Below are positions 24,975 through 34,470 of a DNA stretch of 64,000 nt, piece after piece. Positions within the stretch are counted from its first letter, which is position 1. Every line of letters begins with the position of its first letter. The position numbers were made by a program, and so were the translations under genes. The stretch comes from Streptomyces dysideae (GTDB taxonomy: Bacteria; Actinomycetota; Actinomycetes; Streptomycetales; Streptomycetaceae): the NCBI RefSeq assembly GCF_001514305.1, contig NZ_KQ949096.1, positions 64,131-128,130 of the forward strand, read 5' to 3'. The notes beneath the pieces were generated by a model. The model did no database searches, was not told the origin of the DNA, and saw only the letters and a list, made by a program, of their open reading frames with translations.

Positions 24975-25676
24975 ATGTCGTACGAACCACCAACTCACAC
25001 CGTCGAGCGCTCCCTCCGCGCCACGACCGGAGCGAAGATCATTGCCGGTGTCGACGAGGTGGGGCGCGGTGCTTGGGCCGGCCCCGTCACCGTCTGCGCG
25101 GCGATCACCGGACTGCGTCGGCCCCCCGAAGGCCTCACCGACTCCAAGCTGCTCACCGTCAAGCGTCGCAACGAGCTCTCCGAGAAACTGCTGAAGTGGG
25201 TGACGTCGTACGCCCTCGGCCACGCCTCTCCGGAGGAGATCGACGACCGGGGGATGACGGCCGCCCTTCGACTCGCGGCGGTGCGTGCCCTGGAGGCCCT
25301 GCCGGTCCGCCCCGAAGCTGTGATCCTCGACGGGAAGCACGACTATCTCGGGGCGCCGTGGAGGGTCCGTACGGTCATCAAGGGTGACCAGTCGTGCGTG
25401 GCGGTCGCGGCGGCTTCGGTGATCGCCAAGGTTCAGCGCGACAAAATGATGGCCGAACTGGGTATCGACCATGCAGACTTCGGTTTTGCGGACAACGCCG
25501 GGTATCCATCACCCGTGCACAAGGCCGCACTGGAGGAGCGGGGCCCCACCCCGTATCACCGGTTGTCGTGGGCGTATCTTGATGCGCTGCCTCAGTGGCG
25601 GCATCTCAAGAAGGTCCGCAGCTGGGCGGAAGGAAGCGTTCCGGAGATCCAGGGCCAGCTCGGCTTCGACTTCTGA
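24975..25676 (+). CDS. rnhB: Ribonuclease HII
   Basis: The 233-aa enzyme removes ribonucleotides from DNA and RNA-DNA hybrids. The family signature GVDEVGRGAWAGPV holds catalytic Asp27 and Glu28. DSK at 56-58, Asp119 (VILDGKHDY) and Asp138 (KGDQSCVAVAAASVIAKVQR) complete the type 2 RNase H active site. Usual length and clean codon use mark it as a core housekeeping gene. It begins the conserved part of the window. Confidence 0.96.
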   Translation: MSYEPPTHTVERSLRATTGAKIIAGVDEVGRGAWAGPVTVCAAITGLRRPPEGLTDSKLLTVKRRNELSEKLLKWVTSYALGHASPEEIDDRGMTAALRLAAVRALEALPVRPEAVILDGKHDYLGAPWRVRTVIKGDQSCVAVAAASVIAKVQRDKMMAELGIDHADFGFADNAGYPSPVHKAALEERGPTPYHRLSWAYLDALPQWRHLKKVRSWAEGSVPEIQGQLGFDF

Positions 25677-25744
25677 CGGTTCCGATCGCACTCATGTACC
25701 ACCCGCCGACGCGAGCCGCACCGGCGTTTGATAGACATCAGTTC

Positions 25745-26386
25745 ATGCCTCTCATTCCCGAGGAGCCTCAGATTCACGAGAGTGCCCAGGGTCCCCGCGC
25801 CACCCCGGCCAGCGGCCGCACCGCGCCGACCCCCCGCCCCGTACCCGGCCCCCGCCCTGTGGCTCCGCCGCGCCCCGGCCGCCCCGGGCCCCTACGGCCC
25901 ACGCCGCCGGTGCAACGTACGCCGCGTGACGCGGCCGTGGCCAAGCCCGGACCGTCGGGTCCGGCCGCTCCAGCCGCCCCCGCTCCGGCGTCGGCGGCCC
26001 CGCAGATCCAGCTGATCCCGGCCTCGGCCGAGGGTGCGCTGGACGCCGCCGAGGAAGCCGTCGACCTGCTGTTGGAGTCGGGCCGTGCGCCCGGCGACGT
26101 GCTGGTGATCACCACCGGCGAGCAGCATCCGTGGGCCGCCCACGAACTGTCCTTCGGCGACGCCTCCTACTGGGCGCAGCACGACGCGCGCGACGACGTG
26201 TTCTACGCGGACGCTGCCGTCGCGGGCCGTGCCGCCTCGCGCCCCGTGGTCGTGGTCGCCGTCAACGGCGGTTCCGACTCCGCTGCCGCCACGACTCTGC
26301 CCCTGGCCATCGGCCGGGCCGACGCCCTGCTGATCGTCTGCGGTGACCCGCAGCAGATCAACTCGGTGCTGGGCGCGGGCGTCTGA
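25745..26386 (+). CDS. Conserved actinobacterial protein of unknown function
   Basis: The 213-aa protein has a proline/alanine-rich, probably unstructured first 85 residues (TPRPVPGPRPVAPPRPGRPG). A compact C-terminal domain follows with ALDAAEEAVDLLLESGRAPG, DVLVITTGEQHPWAAHELSF and GDPQQINSVLGAGV. The end resembles the nucleotide-handling part of some helicase-associated proteins (RADALLIVCGDPQQIN), but no Walker motif is present. The ATG at 25745 was chosen as the first ATG after the rnhB stop. It lies 68 bp after rnhB on the same strand. Function not recognised. Confidence 0.75.
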   Translation: MPLIPEEPQIHESAQGPRATPASGRTAPTPRPVPGPRPVAPPRPGRPGPLRPTPPVQRTPRDAAVAKPGPSGPAAPAAPAPASAAPQIQLIPASAEGALDAAEEAVDLLLESGRAPGDVLVITTGEQHPWAAHELSFGDASYWAQHDARDDVFYADAAVAGRAASRPVVVVAVNGGSDSAAATTLPLAIGRADALLIVCGDPQQINSVLGAGV

Positions 26387-26721
26387 GCCGTTTCCGGTTC
26401 GTCCGGGAGGGCAAGGCGTCGCTGCGGCGACACCTGCACGGTGGGGGGCGGCGTGCGCGGATGGGCGAGGAGCTCAGTGTGCGCACGTCCCTGCCCGGTT
26501 CGCGGCGCCTCTGTGCCGTGCGGGTGGACGTCACGGCGTGTGTACTGCGAGAGCCGGCGGTTCGGCGTGCACGCGGCCGAGTCTGGCCGGAACGGATTGT
26601 CCACCGCGTCAGTCGTCCGTGCCCGCTACGGGCAGCCGCCCGGCACGCGGATCACCCTGGCCTTCGTAGGCATCGGCCAGCACGCGGAATCGCCCTGCCG
26701 ACGGAGTGCTCGTCGGTGCCC
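26387..26721. other. Gap between convergent genes
   Basis: All frames were checked. Open frames exist on both strands, as expected at this GC content, but none has recognisable protein character. No clear terminator hairpin was identified. Confidence 0.4.
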
Positions 26722-27357
26722 TCAGCGAGCCGCCGCGCGGCGCAGGACCTCCGAGGCGGCGCCACCGGTGCGCGGCAGCGGGGGCGGTGCCTCGGAGGTG
26801 GCGAAGGGCTCCGGTGACGAGTTGACGTTGGGGCGGCGCCCGCCGCGGCCTTCGCCGAGGACCTGCCAGCCGTCACGGGTCAGAGTGATGTACGCCCCGC
26901 AGCGCAGGCCGTGCAGGGTGCAGGCATCGCGCAGCCCCCACATCCACGCACCGTCCTCCTCCGTCCAACGCGCGTCGCCCTCACGGCAGTAGAGCAGTAC
27001 GGCGGTGCGGACCGGGGTGCGGCGCCGCAGGTCGTGCGGGATGACCCGGCGCAGCTGGGAGAGCAGTGAGTTACGGAACATCCAGCCGTCGGCGGGGGCC
27101 TGACGGCGGATGAACGAGGCGCTCGCCAGCAGCCGTTCCTCCGGGTCGAGCACGGCGACGATCGCCGTCGCGGGACGCGGCCGATGGCGCGAGTGCAGTC
27201 CGCTGACGACCTCCCGCGGATTGCGCAGCAGCGGGATTCCGGCGGCGGCCCACTCGGCGGGTTCGAGCATGCGGGTCAGAGGGTTGGCGGACGCGGCAGT
27301 CAGGCCGGCGGACGACGACATGGGTTCCGCGGGGGACGGAGCGAATCCGAAGGTCAC
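26722..27357 (-). CDS. Conserved hypothetical protein
   Basis: The GTG at 27357 follows GGAGG and gives a 211-aa protein. An ATG 36 nt further in (MSSSAGLTAASANPL) is the alternative start. The central part is well formed and conserved-looking: RMLEPAEWAAAGIPLLRNPR, AIVAVLDPEERLLASASFIR, WMWGLRDACTLHGLRCGAY and ITLTRDGWQVLGEGRGGRRP. The C-terminal 50 residues are Pro/Ala-rich. No catalytic motif or membrane segment was recognised. It points toward the gene before it and away from the recQ region. Confidence 0.7.
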   Translation of the reverse strand: MTFGFAPSPAEPMSSSAGLTAASANPLTRMLEPAEWAAAGIPLLRNPREVVSGLHSRHRPRPATAIVAVLDPEERLLASASFIRRQAPADGWMFRNSLLSQLRRVIPHDLRRRTPVRTAVLLYCREGDARWTEEDGAWMWGLRDACTLHGLRCGAYITLTRDGWQVLGEGRGGRRPNVNSSPEPFATSEAPPPLPRTGGAASEVLRRAAAR

Positions 27358-27628
27358 AGTCCTCCCTTCGGCTACGCGCCCACACTGCGGGCGAGGTCGG
27401 ATTCGGGGGAGCGCGCACCGCAGCGGAGCCCTTCCGGACCACGGACGGGCTGTGCGGGGAGCGGACTTCAATTCTTCCTGTCGAACTTGGATGCGGCAAC
27501 GAGCAATTGGGGTCACCGACCGATATCTGGTGGTGCGCGTTTTATATCCCTGCCCCGTGCGTCAACCTGCGACGCACGGGGTGACGGCCTCGCTCCGTGT
27601 CGTACGACCATGGCTGCCCGGTCCCGAT

Positions 27629-28045
27629 TCAGCCGCCCTTGACCCGCCTGACCGCCCCGTCCACGTCGAGGACCTTGAACCTGGTCTCCGGGCGGGAGTG
27701 GCGCAGTTCCACCAGCGGCTCCAGGGCGGGGAGCGACATCGGCCGGTCCGCGCGGGCGAGGACGTCGAGTGTGCGGCGCACCAGCTCCTCCGGTGGGAAG
27801 GCCGGTGAGGCGAAGCACTGCCAGATCGCCTCGTCCTCCTTGCCGGGAAGGAGGAGCACCTCGGCGTGCTGCCGGTCGGCGTTCTCCGTCTTGCCCGTGC
27901 AGGAGGCCACCGTGTGCCCGGGGTGCCGCAGGAAGGCGGTGACCTCCTCGGTGGCGGTCACGGTGAGCGTGTAGATGATCCCGGAGCCCGGCAGCTCGTC
28001 GAGGTGGCCGACGAGCCAGGCCATCCGGTGCGCCTTGTCCACCAC
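27629..28045 (-). pseudogene. Truncated inverted copy of recQ
   Basis: The 138-codon frame aligns with RecQ residues in the gene starting at 28229, but on the opposite strand: HLDELPGSGIIYTLTVTATE, TVASCTGKTENADR, VLLLPGKEDEAIWQCFAS and FKVLDVDGAVRRVKGG. About 60 residues, including the helicase motif V-VI region, are deleted between TGKTENADR and HAEVLLLPGKED. The N-terminal ATPase domain and C-terminal parts are absent. It starts with an ATG but cannot be a helicase. It is a remnant of an inverted partial duplication. Confidence 0.82.
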
Positions 28046-28228
28046 GGGGAGGAGGTTCCAGGCGGAGGTGGAGACCTGACCTGCGCGAACGTGCTGATGG
28101 GGGCTGGGTGGGGGGGAGCGCTCCGCCCGGCAGTCCTCGGTCGGTGCGTGGCAGGTGCACCCTTTGTGGGCTCTTTGTCACGCTGGATCGATTCGCCGAT
28201 TGTCAGTGCCATCGGGTTGCATGGGGGC

Positions 28229-30388
28229 ATGGACCATCTGGAGTTCCGCGCTGAAGCTGACGCCATCCTCGCTGAGCTGGTCGGTGACCCTGGGGGGTCG
28301 GCGCGGTTGCGGGAGGATCAGTGGCAGGCGGTGGCGGCTCTGGTGGGGGAGCGCCGGCGGGCGCTGGTGGTGCAGCGGACCGGGTGGGGCAAGTCGGCGG
28401 TGTACTTCGTGGCCACCGCTCTGTTGCGTCGGCGTGGCTCGGGTCCCACGGTGATCATTTCGCCGCTGCTGGCGCTGATGCGTAACCAGGTCGAGTCGGC
28501 GGCGCGGGCCGGTATTCAGGCGCGCACGATCAATTCGGCCAACCCGGAGGAGTGGGACGCCATCTACGGGGAGGTCGAGCGTGGCGAGACTGACGTTCTC
28601 CTCGTAAGTCCGGAGCGCCTCAATTCCGTGGATTTTCGGGAGCAGGTGCTGCCCAAGCTGGCGGCCACGACCGGTCTGCTGGTGGTTGATGAGGCGCACT
28701 GCATCTCCGACTGGGGGCATGACTTCCGTCCCGACTACCGCCGGTTGCGGGCGATGCTGACTGAGCTGCCCGTCGGAGTGCCGGTACTGGCCACCACCGC
28801 GACCGCCAACGCGCGCGTGACGGCGGATGTGGCCGAGCAGCTGGGGACTGGGGCCGGTGAGGCCCTGGTGCTGCGCGGTCCGCTGGAGCGGGAGAGCCTG
28901 CGGCTGGGTGTGGTGCGGCTGCCGGATGCCGCGCACCGCCTGGCGTGGCTTGCCGAGCACCTGGACGAGTTGCCGGGCTCCGGGATCATCTACGCGCTCA
29001 CGGTCGCGGCGGCCGAGGAGGCCACCGCCTTCCTGCGGCAGCGTGGCTTCAAGGTGGCCTCGTACACCGGAAAGACCGAGAACGCCGACCGGCTGCAGGC
29101 CGAGGTGGACCTGCAGGAGAACCGGGTCAAGGCGCTGGTCGCGACGTCGGCTCTGGGCATGGGCTACGACAAGCCGGACCTGGGCTTCGTGGTCCATCTC
29201 GGCTCGCCGTCCTCGCCGATCGCCTACTACCAGCAGGTGGGGCGTGCAGGCCGCGGTGTCGAGCACGCCGATGTGCTGCTGCTGCCGGGCAAGGAGGATG
29301 AGGCCATCTGGCGCTACTTCGCCGATACCGCCTTCCCGCCCGAGGCGCAGGTCCGCCAGACCCTCTTCGCTCTCGCCGATGCGGGACGACCGCTGTCCGT
29401 GCCGGCCCTGGAGGCGGCGGTGGATCTCCGGCGCACTCGGCTGGAGACCATGCTCAAGGTGCTCGACGTGGACGGCGCGGTCAAGCGGGTCAAGGGCGGC
29501 TGGATTTCCACCGGTGAGTCTTGGGTCTACGACGCCGAACGGTATGCGTGGGTGGCCAAGCAGCGGGCGGCCGAGCAGCAGGCCATGCGTGATTACGTGA
29601 GCACGTCCCAGTGCCGGATGGAGTTCCTGCGCCGGCAGCTGGATGACGAGGGGGCGGCCCCGTGCGGCCGTTGTGACAACTGCGCGGGAGCTTGGGCCGA
29701 TTCCTCGGTCTCGGCGGAGGCGTTGACGGGGGCGGTGAAGGAACTGGATCGCCCGGGAGTGGAAGTTGAGCCGCGCCGGATGTGGCCGACGGGGATGCCG
29801 GCACTGGGCATCGACCTCAAGGGCCGTATCCCGGCCAATCAGCAGTCCTCCACCGGGCGTGCCCTGGGGCGGCTGTCGGACATCGGCTGGGGCAACCGGC
29901 TGCGCCCCCTGCTGGCGGAGAACGCGCCCGACGGGCCGGTCCCCGACGATGTCCTGCGGGCCGCGGTGACGGTCCTGGCCGACTGGGCGCGCTCTCCGGG
30001 CGGCTGGGCACCGAACGCCCCGGACGCCTCGGCCCGGCCGGTAGGCGTCGTCGCCGTACCGTCCCTGGCCCGCCCCCAGCTGGTCGCTTCCCTCGCCGAG
30101 GGAATCGCGGCCATCGGCCGCCTCCCCTTCCTGGGCACCCTGACGCACACCGGGCCGGACGGCGCGCACGCGGCACGCCGCAGCAACTCCGCCCAACGCC
30201 TCAGGACGCTGTCCGGCACCTTCACCGTCTCCGAGGACCTGGCTGGTGCGCTGGCCCGCTCTCCAGGTCCCGTCCTGCTCGTGGACGACTACACCGACTC
30301 CGGCTGGACCCTCGCCGTCGCCGCCCGCCTGCTCCGCCAGGCAGGCAGCGAAGGGGTTCTTCCGTTGGTCCTCGCTGCCGCAGGCTGA
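28229..30388 (+). CDS. recQ: RecQ-family ATP-dependent DNA helicase with C-terminal phosphoribosyltransferase-like domain
   Basis: The 719-aa protein has Walker A (RTGWGKSAVYF, Lys55) and the DEAHC box at residues 154-158. Helicase motifs include TSALGMGYDKPDLGFVVHLG and YYQQVGRAGRG. The RecQ zinc-binding cysteines are in CRMEFLRRQLDDEGAAPCGR and CDNC. The last 200 residues resemble a type I phosphoribosyltransferase (PVLLVDDYTDSGWTLAVAAR), an arrangement common in actinobacterial RecQ proteins. It unwinds DNA in repair and recombination. The ATG at 28229 was preferred to a longer open frame because the family N-terminus starts there. Confidence 0.92.
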   Translation: MDHLEFRAEADAILAELVGDPGGSARLREDQWQAVAALVGERRRALVVQRTGWGKSAVYFVATALLRRRGSGPTVIISPLLALMRNQVESAARAGIQARTINSANPEEWDAIYGEVERGETDVLLVSPERLNSVDFREQVLPKLAATTGLLVVDEAHCISDWGHDFRPDYRRLRAMLTELPVGVPVLATTATANARVTADVAEQLGTGAGEALVLRGPLERESLRLGVVRLPDAAHRLAWLAEHLDELPGSGIIYALTVAAAEEATAFLRQRGFKVASYTGKTENADRLQAEVDLQENRVKALVATSALGMGYDKPDLGFVVHLGSPSSPIAYYQQVGRAGRGVEHADVLLLPGKEDEAIWRYFADTAFPPEAQVRQTLFALADAGRPLSVPALEAAVDLRRTRLETMLKVLDVDGAVKRVKGGWISTGESWVYDAERYAWVAKQRAAEQQAMRDYVSTSQCRMEFLRRQLDDEGAAPCGRCDNCAGAWADSSVSAEALTGAVKELDRPGVEVEPRRMWPTGMPALGIDLKGRIPANQQSSTGRALGRLSDIGWGNRLRPLLAENAPDGPVPDDVLRAAVTVLADWARSPGGWAPNAPDASARPVGVVAVPSLARPQLVASLAEGIAAIGRLPFLGTLTHTGPDGAHAARRSNSAQRLRTLSGTFTVSEDLAGALARSPGPVLLVDDYTDSGWTLAVAARLLRQAGSEGVLPLVLAAAG

Positions 30389-30535
30389 CCTTCCCATCTG
30401 CGGGTGTGGCCATGCTGGTTGACTCTGGCGGGGCGGGAGAGGGCTGCGTCCTGTCGGCGTTTACGAGTCGCGGGGTCGAGAAGGGCTCCTGACGTGCGAT
30501 TTTGCGCGTGTGGATTGTGTGCGATGTGGGCGTGC

Positions 30536-30595
30536 TGTGGAAAACAGTCCGCTCCGCGCACCGAGTTGTCGTGTTCCTGGTCGGACTTATCCACA
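30536..30595. promoter_or_regulatory. Cluster of DnaA-box-like sequences
   Basis: TTATCCACA at 30587-30595 is identical to the E. coli consensus DnaA box. TGTGGAAAA at 30536-30544 is an inverted copy with one mismatch, and TGTGGATTG about 26 nt earlier has two. They lie in the 247-bp gap upstream of the DUF4192 gene. Whether DnaA binds here is untested. Confidence 0.4.
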
Positions 30596-30635
30596 GGCCA
30601 AAGCGGAACTTCGTGATCCGCGAGATCGTCTGCGC

Positions 30636-32180
30636 ATGACGAATCACAGCGAAACGACTGGATCCCCTGATAACGGCGATACCGCAGGAGGGGGCGGCAC
30701 CACCGGCCGCGAGAAGCCGCTCGACCCGACCGCGTACGAAGAGCACGGCACCACCCATCAGGTCACCCTGCGTACCCCGGCCGAACTGGCCGACGCCCTG
30801 CCGTATCTGCTCGGCTACCGCCCCGAGGACAGCATCGTGCTGGTCGCCCTGCACGACAGGGACGGACGTGGCCGCTTCGGCGGCCGGGCCCGGCTCGGCA
30901 TTCCCACGAGCGCGGACGACTGGGCGTCCGCCTCCCGGCAGCTGACCCATGGACTGGTGACGGGCAGCGAGCGCCGAGGAGCCCGGCCCGAGCAGATGGT
31001 CGCCTACCTGTGCCAGGAACCGGCGAAGGGCGAGTCGGGCCGCCAGGTCATGGAACGGCTGCGTCCGCTGGTCCAGAAGCTGCGCGTCGAGTGCGGCCTC
31101 CTCGACGTGCCGGTGATCGAGGCACTGTGCATCTCGGACGGCCGGTTCTGGTCGTACTGCTGTGAGAACGAGGGATGCTGTCCGGCCGAGGGAGTGCAGA
31201 TGGGCCTTCCCGGTACGTCGGTGCTGGCCGCCGCGGCCACCTACGCCGGACTCCAGGTGCGGGGCACACTGCGCGAGTTGCGGGCCAGGCTCCTGCCCTG
31301 GGAGACCGCGGCAGCCCTGGAGCAGGAGATTGCCCTGGATACCGCCGGCATGGCCCTGGTCCCCAGGATCCTCGACGACGCGAGCCGGGCCGAAGTGGCC
31401 GAGGAGACGCTGGAACTCGCGGCGCGGATCATGAAGCGGCTGGCTGAGGCCGCGTCCGTGTCCGGCACTCTCCTCGCGGACCTCCGGGACGACGAACTGC
31501 TCGCTCACGACGAAGCCGCAACCCTGGTCCTCGGCCTGCAGGACCGCACGACCCGCGACCGTGCGGCCGAGTGGATGGAGGGCGATGAGGCCGGCCCTGC
31601 CCTCCGCCTCTGGCGGGCACTGGCCCGTCGCTGCGTCGGAGCGTACGGCGAGCACGCCGCGGCTCCCCTCACCCTGGCCGGCTGGGTCGCCTGGTCCACC
31701 GGCGACGGACTGGAGGCCAGGGAAGCCCTCGCCATGGCACTGGGCGCGGACCCCGACTACCTCTTCGCCCGTCTCCTGCACCAGGCCTGCAACGAGGGCC
31801 TGGACCCGGAGTCGATCCGCCGCTGCCTGCGCACGGAACGCACGGGCCGGGAGCGCGCGCGTGTTGATGGTCCGAGGGCTGCTGACACGCCCGTAGCGGA
31901 CGAGGCCGCGGCGCCCACTCCCCTGTCGGACACGGCTGCACGTCGTCGCCGTACACGTCCTGCCCGTACGGCCGCCAGCCGTCGCCGGGCGAGGGCCGGA
32001 GGCCCGGAGTCGGGGTCGGACGTTCCCCGTCCGCGGACACCGGCGAACAGCGCGCATCCCGGTGCCGCGGGGGAGGCCGGTACGCGACCGCCCGCTGCTC
32101 GGAAGGGCGCGGCGCGACGACGGGGCGGCAGCCCGGGGGGCGTGCATCCGGGAAGCACGGGCGGCGAGGGGGGCGTGTGA
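30636..32180 (+). CDS. DUF4192-domain protein
   Basis: The 514-aa protein contains the DUF4192 pattern common in actinobacteria: TLRTPAELADALPYLLGYRP, EDSIVLVALHDRDGRGRFGG, and later DVPVIEALCISDGRFWSYCC with a Cys-rich ENEGCCPAEG. A conserved end of the domain follows (ALAMALGADPDYLFARLL). The last 110 residues are Arg/Ala-rich and probably disordered. No enzyme activity is known for the family. The ATG at 30636 fits the family start. It follows recQ by 247 bp containing DnaA-box-like sites. Confidence 0.85.
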   Translation: MTNHSETTGSPDNGDTAGGGGTTGREKPLDPTAYEEHGTTHQVTLRTPAELADALPYLLGYRPEDSIVLVALHDRDGRGRFGGRARLGIPTSADDWASASRQLTHGLVTGSERRGARPEQMVAYLCQEPAKGESGRQVMERLRPLVQKLRVECGLLDVPVIEALCISDGRFWSYCCENEGCCPAEGVQMGLPGTSVLAAAATYAGLQVRGTLRELRARLLPWETAAALEQEIALDTAGMALVPRILDDASRAEVAEETLELAARIMKRLAEAASVSGTLLADLRDDELLAHDEAATLVLGLQDRTTRDRAAEWMEGDEAGPALRLWRALARRCVGAYGEHAAAPLTLAGWVAWSTGDGLEAREALAMALGADPDYLFARLLHQACNEGLDPESIRRCLRTERTGRERARVDGPRAADTPVADEAAAPTPLSDTAARRRRTRPARTAASRRRARAGGPESGSDVPRPRTPANSAHPGAAGEAGTRPPAARKGAARRRGGSPGGVHPGSTGGEGGV

Positions 32181-32510
32181 GCCATCGATTCGACTGTCGC
32201 GGAGCCATGAGCGGGCGGCACTTGGGGGCCGGCATCAGCAAGGTGGGGCCCCACCGGCGGGGCGCAGAAGGCCGAGGCCCCGGCTCCCCAACGAGCCTCG
32301 GGGTCGAGCCGCGCTACGAGTTGGGTGGACACGGCGGCCATACGACCGGGTTACGTCGGCGCGGGCGTGACCAGGAGGAGCCCCGCTCCGTTCACCTGAG
32401 TGGCGGAACGCCTGGACGGGCCGTGCCGCCGCACCGCCCGTTCCCTCCGGATCCGCCCACCCGGCGCCGCACCCGCTCGAGGCGCACAGAGCGCAGAGGA
32501 AGCCATCCCA

Positions 32511-34340
32511 TGCAACAGCCGACTCCGCCCTTCTCCGCCGCCGACGATCGCTCCACGGCAGGTGGTCCCGCGCCGTCGTCCAGGCCGGGCGTCGGCCTGC
32601 CGCCCGCAGCGGGCGGCGCGGACGGGCTCGGTGCCGGGCTCCCGGCCGATGCCTGGCGCGGTGCCCCGCCGGCCGGCCAGGACTGGTGCCTGCCGTCGGC
32701 GGACCGGAGCCGAGCTCCTGTCTGGTCGGCAGACCACGGCCCACCCTCCGCTCCGTCTGCGAGTCAGGGGCCATCGCCTGGCCGGCCGGCAGACCGGGCC
32801 CGAACTGCCCGCCAGCGTCCACGACTCCGGCCTGCGCTGGTCCCGCGCGGGAGGGAGCTCAGCGGTGACGGCCGACCCGCCGCCCGCCGACGCCCTGGCC
32901 TCGGCGGGGCTGCTGCGCTGGGAGCTCGAGCTGCCCCCGGGCGGCAGCGCCAGCGTGGAGCTTCGGGTACGGCCGGACGGCGCGGGGCCGGTCCGGGCCG
33001 TGGGCCGCGCGGCCACCAGCCCCATCGCTTCCGCGCGGGCGACCGGCGACGACCCCGGCGCCGAGGCACTGCTGCCGACGAGCATCGACGACCTCCAGGC
33101 CCTGCTGCTGCGTGACCCTGCCCATCCCGCCGACACACACCTGGCCGCCGGGGCGCCCTGGCGTTGCGGTCTGGCACCGGCGGAGGCGCTTGCCGCGGCC
33201 CGTATGACGCTGCCCCTCGGCACCCGGCTCGCCGCGGGCACACTGCGTACCCTCGCGCGCACCCAACTCCCCGGTCCGGGACCGCAGTCCGGCATGATCC
33301 CCGGGCCGAGACGGGACGCGGGCACGCATCTGCCGCCGGGCTGCACGGGCACGGAGGCCACGCTGCTCTTCCCCGCGCTCCTCGCGGAGGCACGCCGCTG
33401 GGGGCTGCCCGAGCAGGACACGGAACTGCTCCCGGCGGCCGAGCGCTGTCTGACCTGGCTGCGGAACACCGTGGGCAACGGCACGTATCTGTGCGACCCG
33501 CAGCCCGGCGGGCCCGTCCGCTGCGAGACACAAGCCCACGCCCACCGTGCGGCACTGCTCGGCGCGACCTGCTCGGCGCCCGCGGCAGACCGGGCGGCGC
33601 CGAACTGCGGAGGTGGGCCGGGGCACTGCGGGCGGCGTTCCGGGGGGACTTCTGGATCGACGACCGGGGCCGCGGCCGACCGGCGGCTGCCCGCGCACCG
33701 GACGGACGCCTCGTACCGCAGCTGGGCGCTGCCGCCGGCCATCTCCTCGACAGCGGACTGCTGGGCGGCGGGGAACAGGCGCCGGGCCTGCTCGACAAGG
33801 TGCAGACGGAACAGCTGGCCCGCCTGCTCGGCGGCCCGGCCATGGACTCCGGCTGGGGCCTGCGCGGACTGGGCGCGCAGGAGGCCGGCCACAACCCGTT
33901 CGGCCACCGCAGCGGTACCGTGCGCGTCCACGAGACGGCGGTCTGCCGTCGCGGGCTTGGCCGCCGCCGGATACGAGAAGGAGGCCGGCTCGCTGCTGCG
34001 GGGCGTGCTGGCGGCCGCCGAGACCTTCGCGCACCGGCTGCCAGAGATGTACGGGGGCGAGCAGCGCACCGACGGGAGGGCTCCCCTCCCGCATCCGGCG
34101 GCCTGCCGCCCCGCGGCGTCGGCGGCGGGCGCCGGAGTGCTGTTGCTGACCACACTCGCGGGCATCCGCCCCGACGTCCCCGCGGGGACGGTCACGCTGC
34201 GCCCCATGAGCAGTGCGCCACTGGGCGAGATCGTCCTGACGGGGCTTCGGGCGGCGGGCGCCCCGTTCTCCGTGCGGGTCAGCCGGCTCGGGCTCGCCAT
34301 GGTCGAAGAGGCGGCCGACGGACTGCAACTGGGGGTGTGA
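32511..34340 (+). pseudogene. Glycogen debranching enzyme-like protein, N-terminally altered and frameshifted
   Basis: Pieces of a bacterial glycogen debranching (amylo-alpha-1,6-glucosidase type) protein occur in alternating frames. The first is LLRWELELPPGGSASVELRV, TSIDDLQALLLRDPAHPADT and ETQAHAHRAALLGA. A second frame gives ELRRWAGALRAAFRGDFWID, PQLGAAAGHLLDSGLLGGGE and DSGWGLRGLGAQEAGHNPFG. The first frame then returns with AGYEKEAGSLLRGVLAAAET and ends at 34340. At least two frameshifts are needed. The expected first ~170 residues are replaced by low-complexity sequence from 32511. It sits among intact core genes, so either it is a recent pseudogene or the read contains errors. Confidence 0.7.
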
Positions 34341-34442
34341 CCTGGTACGACGTCGCACCTCACGACCGTATGTGCGGATGGTGACGCGTATAACGGACCG
34401 AAGTGGATCAGCCACCGGCGCGGCTGGCGAAAGGAGTGTTTA

Positions 34443-34457
34443 TCGTCAAGCAGACGA
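34443..34457. promoter_or_regulatory. Inverted repeat before the NUDIX gene
   Basis: TCGTC-AAGCA-GACGA (5-bp arms, 5-bp centre) lies 13 bp before the ATG of a NUDIX-type regulator. NrtR-like proteins autoregulate through sites of this size near their start, so this is a plausible operator, not proven. Confidence 0.4.
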
Positions 34458-34470
34458 CTATGATCGCCGC

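Noticed and set aside
26203..26604. Minus-strand 133-codon frame overlapping the end of the conserved gene at 25745
   Set aside because: Half of it is antisense to a better-supported gene and no family pattern is visible.
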